From positions 1 through 44,702 of the forward strand of contig NZ_SMKO01000067.1 in assembly GCF_004348685.1 (NCBI RefSeq): a stretch of 44,702 nt of DNA. Reading direction: 5' to 3'. The notes beneath the pieces are model-generated. The model saw nothing but the letters and a program-made list of their open reading frames with translations, made no database searches and was not told the origin of the DNA. A program made the translations under genes and the position numbers. Each line of letters starts with the position of its first letter. Position 1 is the stretch's first letter. The DNA comes from Nonomuraea deserti. Lineage in GTDB: Bacteria > Actinomycetota > Actinomycetes > Streptosporangiales > Streptosporangiaceae. Below, one piece after another: positions 22,480-33,927 of this stretch.

Positions 22480-22802
22480 TCCTGGCCCTCCTTGAGCAGG
22501 GATGCCATGGTCTTCGAGAAGGCGGACCAGGTCTTCGCCGAGGCGGCGTACATGCTGAGGCCGACCTCGTTGAGCCCGTAGTACTTGCGGTGCGGGCCCT
22601 CGTCGGAGGCCATCACGTATGAGGTCAGCGCACCGGCCTTGAACAGGCGGCGCAGCGTCCCGTAGACCGAGGCGTCGCCCACCTCGTGGAGACCCGCCTC
22701 CCTGAGCCTGCGCACGATGTCGTAGCCGTAGCCGTCGCGCTCTTTGAGCACGGCCAGCACGGCCAGGTCGAGCACGCCTTTGAGCAGCTGGCTGCCATCC
22801 AC
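22476..22802 (-). CDS. PadR family transcriptional regulator
   Basis: The 108-residue regulator consists mainly of the PadR winged helix: QLLKGVLDLAVLAVLKERDGYGYDIVRRL followed by SVYGTLRRLFKAGALTSYV and the wing EGPHRKYYGLNEVG. The short C-terminal helix (SKTMASLLKEG) would dimerise, as in subfamily 2 PadR proteins. It probably represses its own operon with the HAAS protein. GTG 22802 is the family-like start (VDGSQLLKG). An inverted repeat ACTAC-N10-GTAGT lies 10 bp upstream, placed for autoregulation. The inducer is unknown. Confidence 0.87.
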   Translation of the reverse strand: MDGSQLLKGVLDLAVLAVLKERDGYGYDIVRRLREAGLHEVGDASVYGTLRRLFKAGALTSYVMASDEGPHRKYYGLNEVGLSMYAASAKTWSAFSKTMASLLKEGQE

Positions 22803-22811
22803 GCCATGAAC

Positions 22812-22831
22812 ACTACTGTGCAAAGCGTAGT
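22812..22831. promoter_or_regulatory. Inverted repeat, likely PadR operator
   Basis: ACTAC and GTAGT flank a 10-bp spacer immediately upstream of the padR start. PadR proteins usually bind short inverted repeats of similar spacing in their own promoters; the exact bases differ from the common ATGT/ACAT form. Confidence 0.45.
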
Positions 22832-22844
22832 AGCGGCAACAAGA

Positions 22845-22876
22845 AACCGGGTGGCGCCATGAGGCACCACCCGGTT
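22845..22876 (-). terminator. Terminator after secreted three-repeat protein
   Basis: AACCGGGTGG (22845-22854) pairs with CCACCCGGTT (22867-22876). An inner GCC/GGC stem closes an ATGA loop. It follows the minus-strand stop at 22891 by 15 bp. Confidence 0.75.
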
Positions 22877-22890
22877 CTTCGTTCAGTCGC

Positions 22891-24090
22891 TCACTTGGAC
22901 GGCTTCTCCGTGGCCGGGACCGAAGGCACCGGCGACGGCGAAGCGGTCGGGACCGCCTTGGGGGCCGGGGCCTCCGACCTGCAGGGCGCGTAGCCACTCG
23001 TGGAGGAGTCGCTGTTGTTCGGGCCCGTGACCGACAGCGTCACGTTGCCGCCCTTCGCGTGCCGGCCCGTCAGCTTGTCCGCGGCGAACGAGACACTTTC
23101 GGAGCCGCCGTGACGGCCGAACGTGGCCACACCGCTGGACACGGTCGCACCGTTGAGCGTCCAGCTCCACTTCACCCGGGCGGCGCCGGTCGAGCGGATG
23201 GTGCCGGAGGCGCTCAGCGAGCACGCGTCCGTGGTCGAGACCGAGCTGGACGCGCTCACCTTGGCGTGGTGGTCGGGCACGTGCACCGGAGGCTTGTCCT
23301 TGCACCAGACCTTGTAGTAGGCGCGGTTGGAGGAGGTGGCGTCCGGACGGAGCACCTGCAGCTGAGCCCAGCCACGCTGGCTGTGACGCGGAGCGAAGCT
23401 GAAGCCGACCTTGCGCGCGTCGTAGACCTTGACCTTGCCGTAGTCGACGACGTCACCGTTGAGGACCCAGCGGTAACGCACCCACGTCGGGCGGTCGGTC
23501 TTGATGACGCCGCCGACGCCGATCCTGTCACCGCGGGTGCAGGAGCCGACGTACCTGCTGGGGCTGACCCAGGCACGCGCCGACACCGACCGGTCGAGGT
23601 GCGTACGCACCTCCTTCAGCTTCTCCTCCTTCTCGCAGGAGACGGAGAAGTAGCCCTTCTTCGAGGTGACCTTCTTCGGGCCGAGAACCTGGACGGCCTC
23701 CCAGCCCTTCTTGATGTCGTCCTTGAAGGTGATGGACTGCTTGACGGTAACCGTCTTGGTGCCCTTGCCCTTGAGCGTGACCGTCTTGACCTTGCTCTTG
23801 GACCCGTCGCCGTGCAGCCAGCGGTAGGCCAGTTTCGTCTTGCCCTTGACAGGCACCTTGACCTTGGCCGAGAAGGAGATCTTGACCGGGCAGGAACCTT
23901 CGTAATCACGGGTGGAGGCCTTCGGCCGCGCGACCGTGACCTTGGAACCCGCCTTCGCCTTGGCAGCGGCGGCCGTGGCCGTGGTCGCCGCCTGCGCGGG
24001 GCTGGAGACCAGGCCCGCGGCCAAGGCGGCCAGCACCGCGGCCGACGCACCGATCGCCGCCGCCTTACGTGCTAACCCAACAGACATCAT
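22891..24090 (-). CDS. Secreted protein with three Ig-like repeats
   Basis: The protein of about 399 residues has a signal peptide (residues 1 to about 35, ending SSPAQAA). It then has an Ala/Lys-rich stretch and three beta-sandwich-like repeats of about 100-110 residues. Each has a central (Y/W)(R/S)W segment: LAYRWLHGDGS, VRYRWVLNGDVV, VKWSWTLNGATV. The first two also share an aromatic-containing end (GWEAVQVLGP, GWAQLQVLRP) before a Cys. Cys pairs in each repeat suggest disulfides. The C-terminal tail is Pro/Ser/Thr-rich (PTASPSPVPSVPATEK). I recognise no named family; it may bind a surface ligand. The start is ATG 24090 with GGAG about 10 nt upstream; ATG 24087 is equally possible. Codon 6 (24075-24073) is TTA, placing a UUA tRNA checkpoint at the very beginning of translation. 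A strong terminator follows. Confidence 0.75.
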   Translation of the reverse strand: MMSVGLARKAAAIGASAAVLAALAAGLVSSPAQAATTATAAAAKAKAGSKVTVARPKASTRDYEGSCPVKISFSAKVKVPVKGKTKLAYRWLHGDGSKSKVKTVTLKGKGTKTVTVKQSITFKDDIKKGWEAVQVLGPKKVTSKKGYFSVSCEKEEKLKEVRTHLDRSVSARAWVSPSRYVGSCTRGDRIGVGGVIKTDRPTWVRYRWVLNGDVVDYGKVKVYDARKVGFSFAPRHSQRGWAQLQVLRPDATSSNRAYYKVWCKDKPPVHVPDHHAKVSASSSVSTTDACSLSASGTIRSTGAARVKWSWTLNGATVSSGVATFGRHGGSESVSFAADKLTGRHAKGGNVTLSVTGPNNSDSSTSGYAPCRSEAPAPKAVPTASPSPVPSVPATEKPSK

Positions 24091-24261
24091 GTGAGAGTGC
24101 TCCATTCCTTGAGGGAAGAGGCGCGCTCGGGAACGGTCGCCACGCCGGCACCTTCCGTGCACAGCGATATGGCAAAGCCCCCGTATGCACCTTTACTCAA
24201 GCACAATACTGATCGCGCCCTCAACAGGATGCATAGACCGGAAATGTCCGGATTTCTTCAG

Positions 24262-25206
24262 CTATCCGGCGATAGACCACGCAATACCGTCAAGGATGTC
24301 ATGCTCGCTAACAACGACCTGCGGAAATGCGAAACGGCGTACGATCCGGTCGAGAATAAGCGCCCCCGCGCCAATGACATCCACGCGCCCCGGATGCATG
24401 ACCGGAACAGCGGCACGATCACCATGCGTCATCGCGAGCAGCCGCCGCGTCACGTCGTGCACCTGCTCCGCGGAGATCCGCGAATGGTGGATGCGAGCCG
24501 GGTCGTAGGCGGGCAGATCGAGCGCCATGCCCGCCACCGTCGTCACCGAGCCCGCCAGGCCCACGAGCGTGTGCGCCCGCCGCACCGGCACCGCCGACTC
24601 GACCCGGTCGAGCGCCGCCTCGATGTCGGCCACCACGGCCTCCAGAGCGGGCGCCGCCGGCGGGTCGCCGTCACGCAGATGCCGCTCGGTGAGGCGCACG
24701 CAGCCGATGTCCACCGACAGCGCCGCCTCGGCGTGCTCGGAGCCGACCACGAACTCCGTGGACCCGCCGCCGATGTCGACCACCAGGTAAGGGGGCAGCG
24801 GCCCCTGCGGCACCTCGGTCTCGGGCGACAACCTGACCAGGCCCCTGGTCGCGCCCGTGAACGACAGCTCGGCCTCCTCGTCGCCCGTCACGACCTCCGG
24901 CTCCACGCCGAAGATCCCGCGCACGCCGGCCACGAACTCCTGCCGGTTGGCCGCGTCTCTGGTGGCGCTCGTGGCCACCACACGGGTCGCGGTCGCGCCG
25001 TGCCTGTCGATCAGCTCGCGGTAGGCGCGCATCGCCTTGAACGTACGCTCCAGCGCGTCGGGGGCCAGCCTGCCGGTGCGGTCGACCCCCTGGCCCAGGC
25101 GGACGATCTCCATCCGCCGCTCGACGTCGTCCAGCACGTCGTCGCCGGCGTCGGCGATGAGCAGGCGTACGGAATTGGTGCCGCAGTCGACGGCGGCTAC
25201 ACGCAT
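24262..25206 (-). CDS. ppx: Exopolyphosphatase, Ppx/GppA family
   Basis: The 314-residue protein belongs to the ASKHA phosphotransferase superfamily. RVAAVDCGTNSVRLLIAD is the first phosphate-binding loop. VVATSATRDAANR is a conserved block. YLVVDIGGGSTEFVVG carries the second phosphate loop. It lacks the C-terminal HD domain of E. coli Ppx and matches the short actinobacterial Ppx1/Ppx2 type, which hydrolyse polyphosphate or pppGpp. Start ATG 25206 overlaps the DUF501 gene by 10 bp. It is the last gene of the eno / ftsB-like / DUF501 / ppx group. A short hairpin CCGGA-AATG-TCCGG at 24239-24252 follows the stop. Confidence 0.92.
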   Translation of the reverse strand: MRVAAVDCGTNSVRLLIADAGDDVLDDVERRMEIVRLGQGVDRTGRLAPDALERTFKAMRAYRELIDRHGATATRVVATSATRDAANRQEFVAGVRGIFGVEPEVVTGDEEAELSFTGATRGLVRLSPETEVPQGPLPPYLVVDIGGGSTEFVVGSEHAEAALSVDIGCVRLTERHLRDGDPPAAPALEAVVADIEAALDRVESAVPVRRAHTLVGLAGSVTTVAGMALDLPAYDPARIHHSRISAEQVHDVTRRLLAMTHGDRAAVPVMHPGRVDVIGAGALILDRIVRRFAFPQVVVSEHDILDGIAWSIAG

Positions 25207-25688
25207 GGCCCGTCACTCCACCATTCGGGGAGGGCGTCGAGCGCCTCCCTGCCGATCGGATTGGCGCCGGGCACCGCCAGCTCGTGGGCGACGAGCGCGT
25301 GCAGGCACTTGACCCGCCGCGGCATGCCGCCCGTGCTCTGCATGTCGCGCGGCAACGGCTCCAGGCCCTGCTCGCGCGCGGCCTGGTCACGCCTGGCGAC
25401 GTAGTCGTCGTGCGCGGCCTGGTAGGCCTCCGCCAGCTCGGGCTCGGTGGCCAGCCTCGCCTGCATCTCGCGCATCAGGCCGGAGCCCTCCAGCGTGCCG
25501 ATGGCCGAGGCCGCCTTCGGGCAGGTCAGGTAGTAGAGAGTCGGGAACGGCGAGCCGTCGGACAGCCGCGGCGCGGTCTCCACCACGTCGGGGTTGCCGC
25601 ACGGGCAGCGGTGCGCCACCTCACGCAGCCCCCTGGGCGGCCGCCCGAGCTGCTGCCGCACGACCTCGGCGTCTTTACCGTCCAACAC
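25197..25688 (-). CDS. DUF501 domain protein
   Basis: The 163-residue protein has the DUF501 pattern almost throughout. VVRQQLGRPPRGLREVAHRCPCGNPDVVETAPRLSDGSPFPTLYYLTCPKAASAIGTLEGSG contains a CPCG/C set that may bind metal. GGMPRRVKCLHALVAHELAVPGANPIGREAL is the diagnostic C-terminal block. The function is unknown, but the gene is conserved between a divIC/ftsB-like gene and ppx across actinobacteria, as here. GTG 25688 lies inside the end of the ftsB-like gene (14-bp overlap) behind GGAAGG. It overlaps ppx by 10 bp. Confidence 0.92.
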   Translation of the reverse strand: MLDGKDAEVVRQQLGRPPRGLREVAHRCPCGNPDVVETAPRLSDGSPFPTLYYLTCPKAASAIGTLEGSGLMREMQARLATEPELAEAYQAAHDDYVARRDQAAREQGLEPLPRDMQSTGGMPRRVKCLHALVAHELAVPGANPIGREALDALPEWWSDGPCV

Positions 25689-26091
25689 GTTCCTTCCCGG
25701 TGACCGCCCGGCGCCCGGTGCCCTTGTCGGCGGCCTCGACGGACTCCCAGAGCGTCTGATACCACGGCGGCACCACCGCGGGCTGCTTCACGGCCGCCTG
25801 CTCCTTGCCCCGGTCGGGCTCCATCACCACGTAACACTTCTCGCCGGGGCCGCAGTAGTGCAGCCGCTCCTTGGCGGTCTTCTTGATCCAGTTGGGATCG
25901 TTGCTCTGCCGGTCACGGGCCAGCAGGGCCTGCTTCTCCGCCTCGACCCTGGCCTTCTCCTCGCGCAGCTCCGAGATGCTGCGGCGCAGGCTGATGTATT
26001 CGCGGACGGGGTAGGCCAGGCTCATCGCGATGGCGCACACCACGACGGCCAGGATGGCGGCCCGCCCGGTCAGCTGCGGTCTCTTCGCCAT
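25675..26091 (-). CDS. FtsB/DivIC-family septum formation protein
   Basis: The 138-residue bitopic membrane protein has a short cytosolic N-terminus and one helix (AAILAVVVCAIAMSLAYPV). A coiled coil follows (YISLRRSISELREEKARVEAEKQALLARDRQ), and then the FtsB/DivIC element NDPNWIKKTAKERLHYCGPGEKCYVVMEP. In the division machinery FtsB/DivIC links FtsL and FtsQ outside the membrane. ATG 26091 has AGGGGG 8 nt upstream; the in-frame GTG at 26100 overlaps that site and is less likely. The gene follows eno, as is usual in actinobacteria, with a hairpin between them. Confidence 0.9.
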   Translation of the reverse strand: MAKRPQLTGRAAILAVVVCAIAMSLAYPVREYISLRRSISELREEKARVEAEKQALLARDRQSNDPNWIKKTAKERLHYCGPGEKCYVVMEPDRGKEQAAVKQPAVVPPWYQTLWESVEAADKGTGRRAVTGKERVGR

Positions 26092-26126
26092 GTGCTGCAC
26101 CCCCTGCTCGTCGCCTCACCTCGGGA

Positions 26127-26154
26127 GGCGGCTCGGTCGCCGTGAGGAGCCGCC
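26127..26154 (-). terminator. Hairpin between eno and ftsB-like gene
   Basis: GGCGGCTC (26127-26134) pairs with GAGCCGCC (26147-26154) around a 12-nt loop. It may end or attenuate eno transcripts before the cell-division gene. Confidence 0.55.
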
Positions 26155-26184
26155 GCCCCGGGCTCGGTGCCCCCTCGCTCGAAA

Positions 26185-27462
<1,278 letters not shown>

Positions 27463-27519
27463 GGGATGCGCTCCTAAATCGAAAGGCAATATGCCTTCAG
27501 AGCCTATCGGTACGCCCGC

Positions 27520-28449
27520 TCAGCGGGACGACTCCCACGTGCGTACCCGGTCTCGGTAGGTGCGGGCGGCGGCCCGCAGCTCGGCCTCGGCGTCGAGCCC
27601 GGCCTCCGCGGCCCTGCGCACGAGGTCGAACAGCTCCCTGGCCACTCCCTGGCCGACGGCCGCCGACAGCGCCTCTGGCGCTCCCGCGCGCTCGGCCCTG
27701 CGCAGGAGCTGGGCGGCGAGCGACAGCGCCGGCTGGCCCATGGGCACGCCGTCGAGCGCCGACTCGCTGCCCTTGGCCGCCCGCTCCGCCGCCTTGATCG
27801 TCTCCCAGTTGTCGTTCACCTCGTCGGCGCTCTCCGCCCGCACCGAGCCGAACACGTGGGGGTGGCGGCGTACGAGCTTGCCGACGATGCCCTCGGCGAC
27901 GTCGTCCATGTCGAAGCCCTCGGCCACCCGCGCGTGGAAGACCACCTGCAACAGCAGGTCACCGAGCTCCTCGCGGAGCGCGGGATAGTCGCCCTGCTCG
28001 ATCGTCTCCAGCACCTCGTAGGCCTCTTCGAGGAGGTACGGCACCAGCGACTCGTGCGTCTGCTTACGGTCCCACGGGCACTCGGTGCGCAGCCGGTCCA
28101 TCACCGCGACCAGGTCGAGCACCCGCGCCCCCGGCAGGTCGTAGGACCCCGGCACCACCTCGATCAGCGGCGGCTCGTCGAGCCCGATGGCGGCGTTGCC
28201 CACCGCCCGCATGAAGGCCTCGTCGTCCTCGGCCAGCCACACGACCGTCTCGGCGACCGCCCTGACGGCCAGCTCCCGCACGTCGGGCTCGACGACCTCG
28301 ACCTCGATGCCGGCCTCGGCCAGGTAGGGGAGCTGGGGATGCGCGGCGGAGCGGGTCAGCACCGGGCCCGAGCGCAACGCCTGCCAGGCCTGGTGGCTCA
28401 GCAGGCCCGGCGCGACCCTGGGCGAGGTGGTGACGACGATCAGCGGCAC
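27520..28449 (-). CDS. mazG: Nucleoside triphosphate pyrophosphohydrolase MazG
   Basis: The 309-residue protein has an N-terminal part of about 110 residues of the kind seen in actinobacterial MazG. It is followed by the MazG core: VMDRLRTECPWDRKQTHESLVPYLLEEAYEVLETIEQGDYPALREELGDLLLQVVFHARVAE. The EE(A)YE and EELGD acidic motifs bind Mg2+. The enzyme hydrolyses non-canonical NTPs to NMP and pyrophosphate, cleaning the nucleotide pool. Only one MazG domain is obvious; E. coli has two. GTG 28449 starts 3 bp after the SurA-like gene stop, so it is in the same operon. Confidence 0.92.
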   Translation of the reverse strand: MPLIVVTTSPRVAPGLLSHQAWQALRSGPVLTRSAAHPQLPYLAEAGIEVEVVEPDVRELAVRAVAETVVWLAEDDEAFMRAVGNAAIGLDEPPLIEVVPGSYDLPGARVLDLVAVMDRLRTECPWDRKQTHESLVPYLLEEAYEVLETIEQGDYPALREELGDLLLQVVFHARVAEGFDMDDVAEGIVGKLVRRHPHVFGSVRAESADEVNDNWETIKAAERAAKGSESALDGVPMGQPALSLAAQLLRRAERAGAPEALSAAVGQGVARELFDLVRRAAEAGLDAEAELRAAARTYRDRVRTWESSR

Positions 28450-28452
28450 GGG

Positions 28453-29076
28453 CTAGCCCTGCTGCTGCGGCTGCTGCTCGGTGACCTTGCCGAACCTGGG
28501 GTTGAGCGTGTCGAAGCGAGGGCTGTAGGCGACCTTCACGGTGTTCAGTTCCTTCTTGAACCGTTCCTCCCCGTCCTGGCCGCCGAACTGCTGCCGCAGC
28601 TTGATCAGGCCGGCCAGTGCCCGGCCGTATTCGCGGGCGTTCGCGGGCGCGACGGTGGCCTCGCTGAGCAGCAGCTGGAGCTCGGCGGACGGGTATTGCG
28701 TGCCGTCGGGCCCGAGCGGACTCTGAATGATCTTGTCGATCTCCGCCTGGCTCACCTGCACGTTGTGGCGCGCTATGAGCTGGTTGTACGCGCTGACCTC
28801 GACCATGCGCCGCAGCACGCGCCGGCTGGTCGACGCGCCGCTTTCCTGCTCCAGGACCTCTTCCAGGCTCCTGCCGGCGAGTGCGGCCTGCAGTTGCGGG
28901 GGCAGCTTGGCGTTCCGCAGGGCGGCGGAGTAGGCCCGCGTCTCATCATTCAGCCGGCTCGCGGAGATGCGCTCGTTGCCCACCACGGCAGCGGCGCCGG
29001 CCTGCATGGGCGAGGAGCAGGCGGTCAGCGCGATGCCCGCCGCCGCGGCGGCCACAGCCACTCGTATCGACTTCAC
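28453..29076 (-). CDS. SurA-N-like lipoprotein
   Basis: The 207-residue lipoprotein has the lipobox ALTAC (IRVAVAAAAAGIALTACSS). The mature part resembles the SurA N-terminal domain of peptidyl-prolyl isomerase chaperones: AAAVVGNERISASRLNDETRAY and VSQAEIDKI. It has no parvulin catalytic domain, so a chaperone-like role on the outside of the membrane is more likely than isomerase activity. GTG 29076 has AAGGG 6 nt upstream. It lies between mfd and mazG, an arrangement common in actinobacteria. The tail ends in QQQPQQQG-like sequence. Confidence 0.8.
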   Translation of the reverse strand: MKSIRVAVAAAAAGIALTACSSPMQAGAAAVVGNERISASRLNDETRAYSAALRNAKLPPQLQAALAGRSLEEVLEQESGASTSRRVLRRMVEVSAYNQLIARHNVQVSQAEIDKIIQSPLGPDGTQYPSAELQLLLSEATVAPANAREYGRALAGLIKLRQQFGGQDGEERFKKELNTVKVAYSPRFDTLNPRFGKVTEQQPQQQG

Positions 29077-29105
29077 GTACGTCCCTTTCCGACCGTAAAC
29101 CGCCG

Positions 29106-32603
<3,498 letters not shown>

Positions 32604-32697
32604 CAGATACGCCCACAGCCCCATTTGCGGCAACACGACTACCCCCGGCCGGGACAGGTCGCGGGGGTTCCTCACCCAGGGTACTCGCCGCGCCGGC

Positions 32698-33075
32698 TCA
32701 CCCGAGCTTGTAGCCGGCCACCGAGGGCCAGCGCACGGTGAGCACGGTCGACGCCGCCTCCGCCCGCCACGAATGGTCGACGCCCTTGCCCCAGACCACG
32801 TAGTCGCCCGGCTCGGTCAGCAGCACGTCGCGGCCGCGGAACTCGACCACGAACCGCCCGCTGATCAGGACGAGCAGGGCGGTGCGCGTCTCGCCGACGG
32901 CCCAGGCCGCCCGCCGGTCGCCCGGCGGGTGCACGCCCCACTTGATCTCGACGTCGTCGCTGTGGCGCGGATCGCCCGGGGGCTTGAAATGGCCGAGGAG
33001 CCAGCCGGCGTCACCGGCGCCGTCGGCGCCCGCGTTGCCCACGTAGATCCCCGGCTCGGGCACCTCATCGCTCAC
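32698..33075 (-). CDS. Cupin-fold small protein
   Basis: The 125-residue protein has a single-domain cupin pattern: EIKWGVHPPGDRRAAWAVGETRTALLVLISGRFVVEFRGRDVLLTEPGDYVVWGKGVDHSWRAE. The first cupin motif lacks the usual HxH pair, and only His in VDHSW remains in the second, so metal binding is doubtful. The function is unknown; homologues may be misannotated in databases. GTG 33075 has a TAGCGT box 8 nt upstream and no ribosome site, suggesting a leaderless transcript. It is divergent from the methyltransferase gene. Confidence 0.75.
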   Translation of the reverse strand: MSDEVPEPGIYVGNAGADGAGDAGWLLGHFKPPGDPRHSDDVEIKWGVHPPGDRRAAWAVGETRTALLVLISGRFVVEFRGRDVLLTEPGDYVVWGKGVDHSWRAEAASTVLTVRWPSVAGYKLG

Positions 33076-33124
33076 GGGCCAGGACGCTAGCAGGGAAATG
33101 CGTCACGCATAACGATTGGTTGAT

Positions 33125-33130
33125 TACTGT
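33125..33130 (+). promoter_or_regulatory. -10 box (TACTGT) of the methyltransferase gene
   Basis: TACTGT ends 7 nt before the ATG at 33138, so the transcript probably begins on the start codon. The AGGTGAC between them could act as a ribosome site in a longer transcript. Confidence 0.4.
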
Positions 33131-33137
33131 AGGTGAC

Positions 33138-33857
33138 ATGTCTGAGGTGCGATCTGTCGCCCAGCGAGGCGACCTCTTCGGTCAGCGGGTCCGCGAGCAC
33201 TGCGCGATGCAGCCGCACAGGCGGCTCGACGTGCTGGTCGCCGGCTGCACGCAGGACGGGCCGCTGGTGCTGGAGCACATCGAGACCAGGGCCACGGGTG
33301 CCGACGAGGACCACCCCGTCATCAGGCGGATCCTCGAGGAGCGGGGTGACCTGGCCTCGTGGTCGCTGGGTGACCTGCGCTGCGTGCCCATGCCACCCAG
33401 GGCCTACGACGTGGTGCAGGTGTCGTTCCTGCTGGAGCGGGTCAGGCACGCCGAGCTGGTCTTCGACCGCCTGCTGCAGTCGCTCCGGCCCGGCGGCCTG
33501 GTGCTGCTGCGCATGCGCGACCGCGGGTCCGCCTACGGCCTGCTCGACCGGATGACGCCGTCGTGGCTGCGCGGCCTGCTGTGGCGCCCGCTCGTCCCGC
33601 CGGGGTGGCCGGGCCCGCTGCCGACCGTCTACGAGCCGCTGACGTCGAGCGACGGACTGCACGCGTTCTGTCTCAGCCGCGGCCTCATGATCACCGACGA
33701 GGTGCGCACCATCAGCGGCCCCGCGCGCTCCCGCCGCATCGGCGCCGCGGCCATCGCGGCGGTCTCCAGGCTGACCAACGACCGCTTTCCCGCCTCCCAC
33801 GACGAGATCACCATGGTGATCAGGAAACCCCAGCACCACTTCGCCAGGCTCATCTAG
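33138..33857 (+). CDS. Class I SAM-dependent methyltransferase-like protein
   Basis: The 239-residue protein has a Rossmann-like methyltransferase layout. RRLDVLVAGCTQDGPLVLEHIETR takes the place of motif I. LGDLRCVPMPPRAYDVVQVSFLLERVRHAELVFDRLLQSLRPGGLVLLRMRD matches motifs II-III of the Methyltransf_11/UbiE type (YDVV..., LRPGG). Motif I is degenerate because the normal GxGxG is replaced by AGCTQDG, so activity should not be assumed. The substrate is unknown. It lies 70 bp upstream of the APS kinase gene on the same strand, but a separate AT-rich regulatory region lies between, so they may not share a transcript. Confidence 0.75.
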   Translation: MSEVRSVAQRGDLFGQRVREHCAMQPHRRLDVLVAGCTQDGPLVLEHIETRATGADEDHPVIRRILEERGDLASWSLGDLRCVPMPPRAYDVVQVSFLLERVRHAELVFDRLLQSLRPGGLVLLRMRDRGSAYGLLDRMTPSWLRGLLWRPLVPPGWPGPLPTVYEPLTSSDGLHAFCLSRGLMITDEVRTISGPARSRRIGAAAIAAVSRLTNDRFPASHDEITMVIRKPQHHFARLI

Positions 33858-33878
33858 TGCCAGACTGGTTCCACCCGC

Positions 33879-33893
33879 TAGGATTCTTTCCTA
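33879..33893. promoter_or_regulatory. Perfect inverted repeat TAGGA-TTCTT-TCCTA
   Basis: This perfect 5-5-5 inverted repeat in AT-rich DNA lies upstream of the APS kinase gene. Its first six bases read TAGGAT, a good -10 box, so a regulator bound here would block the promoter. The leader would be about 37 nt. Confidence 0.45.
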
Positions 33894-33915
33894 CCAATTC
33901 AATCGGATTAGTTGG
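33894..33915. promoter_or_regulatory. Imperfect palindrome upstream of APS kinase gene
   Basis: A 22-bp imperfect palindrome bounded by CCAA and TTGG (7 of 11 positions match in each half) directly follows the first repeat and ends 12 bp before the GTG. It may be a second operator half for a sulfur-responsive regulator; the regulator is unknown. Confidence 0.35.
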
Positions 33916-33927
33916 GATGAAGGTAAC

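Noticed and set aside
24091..24261. A c-di-AMP (ydaO-type) riboswitch before the secreted three-repeat protein
   Set aside because: Such switches often precede secreted actinobacterial genes, but this 171-bp gap is too short and lacks the conserved elements.
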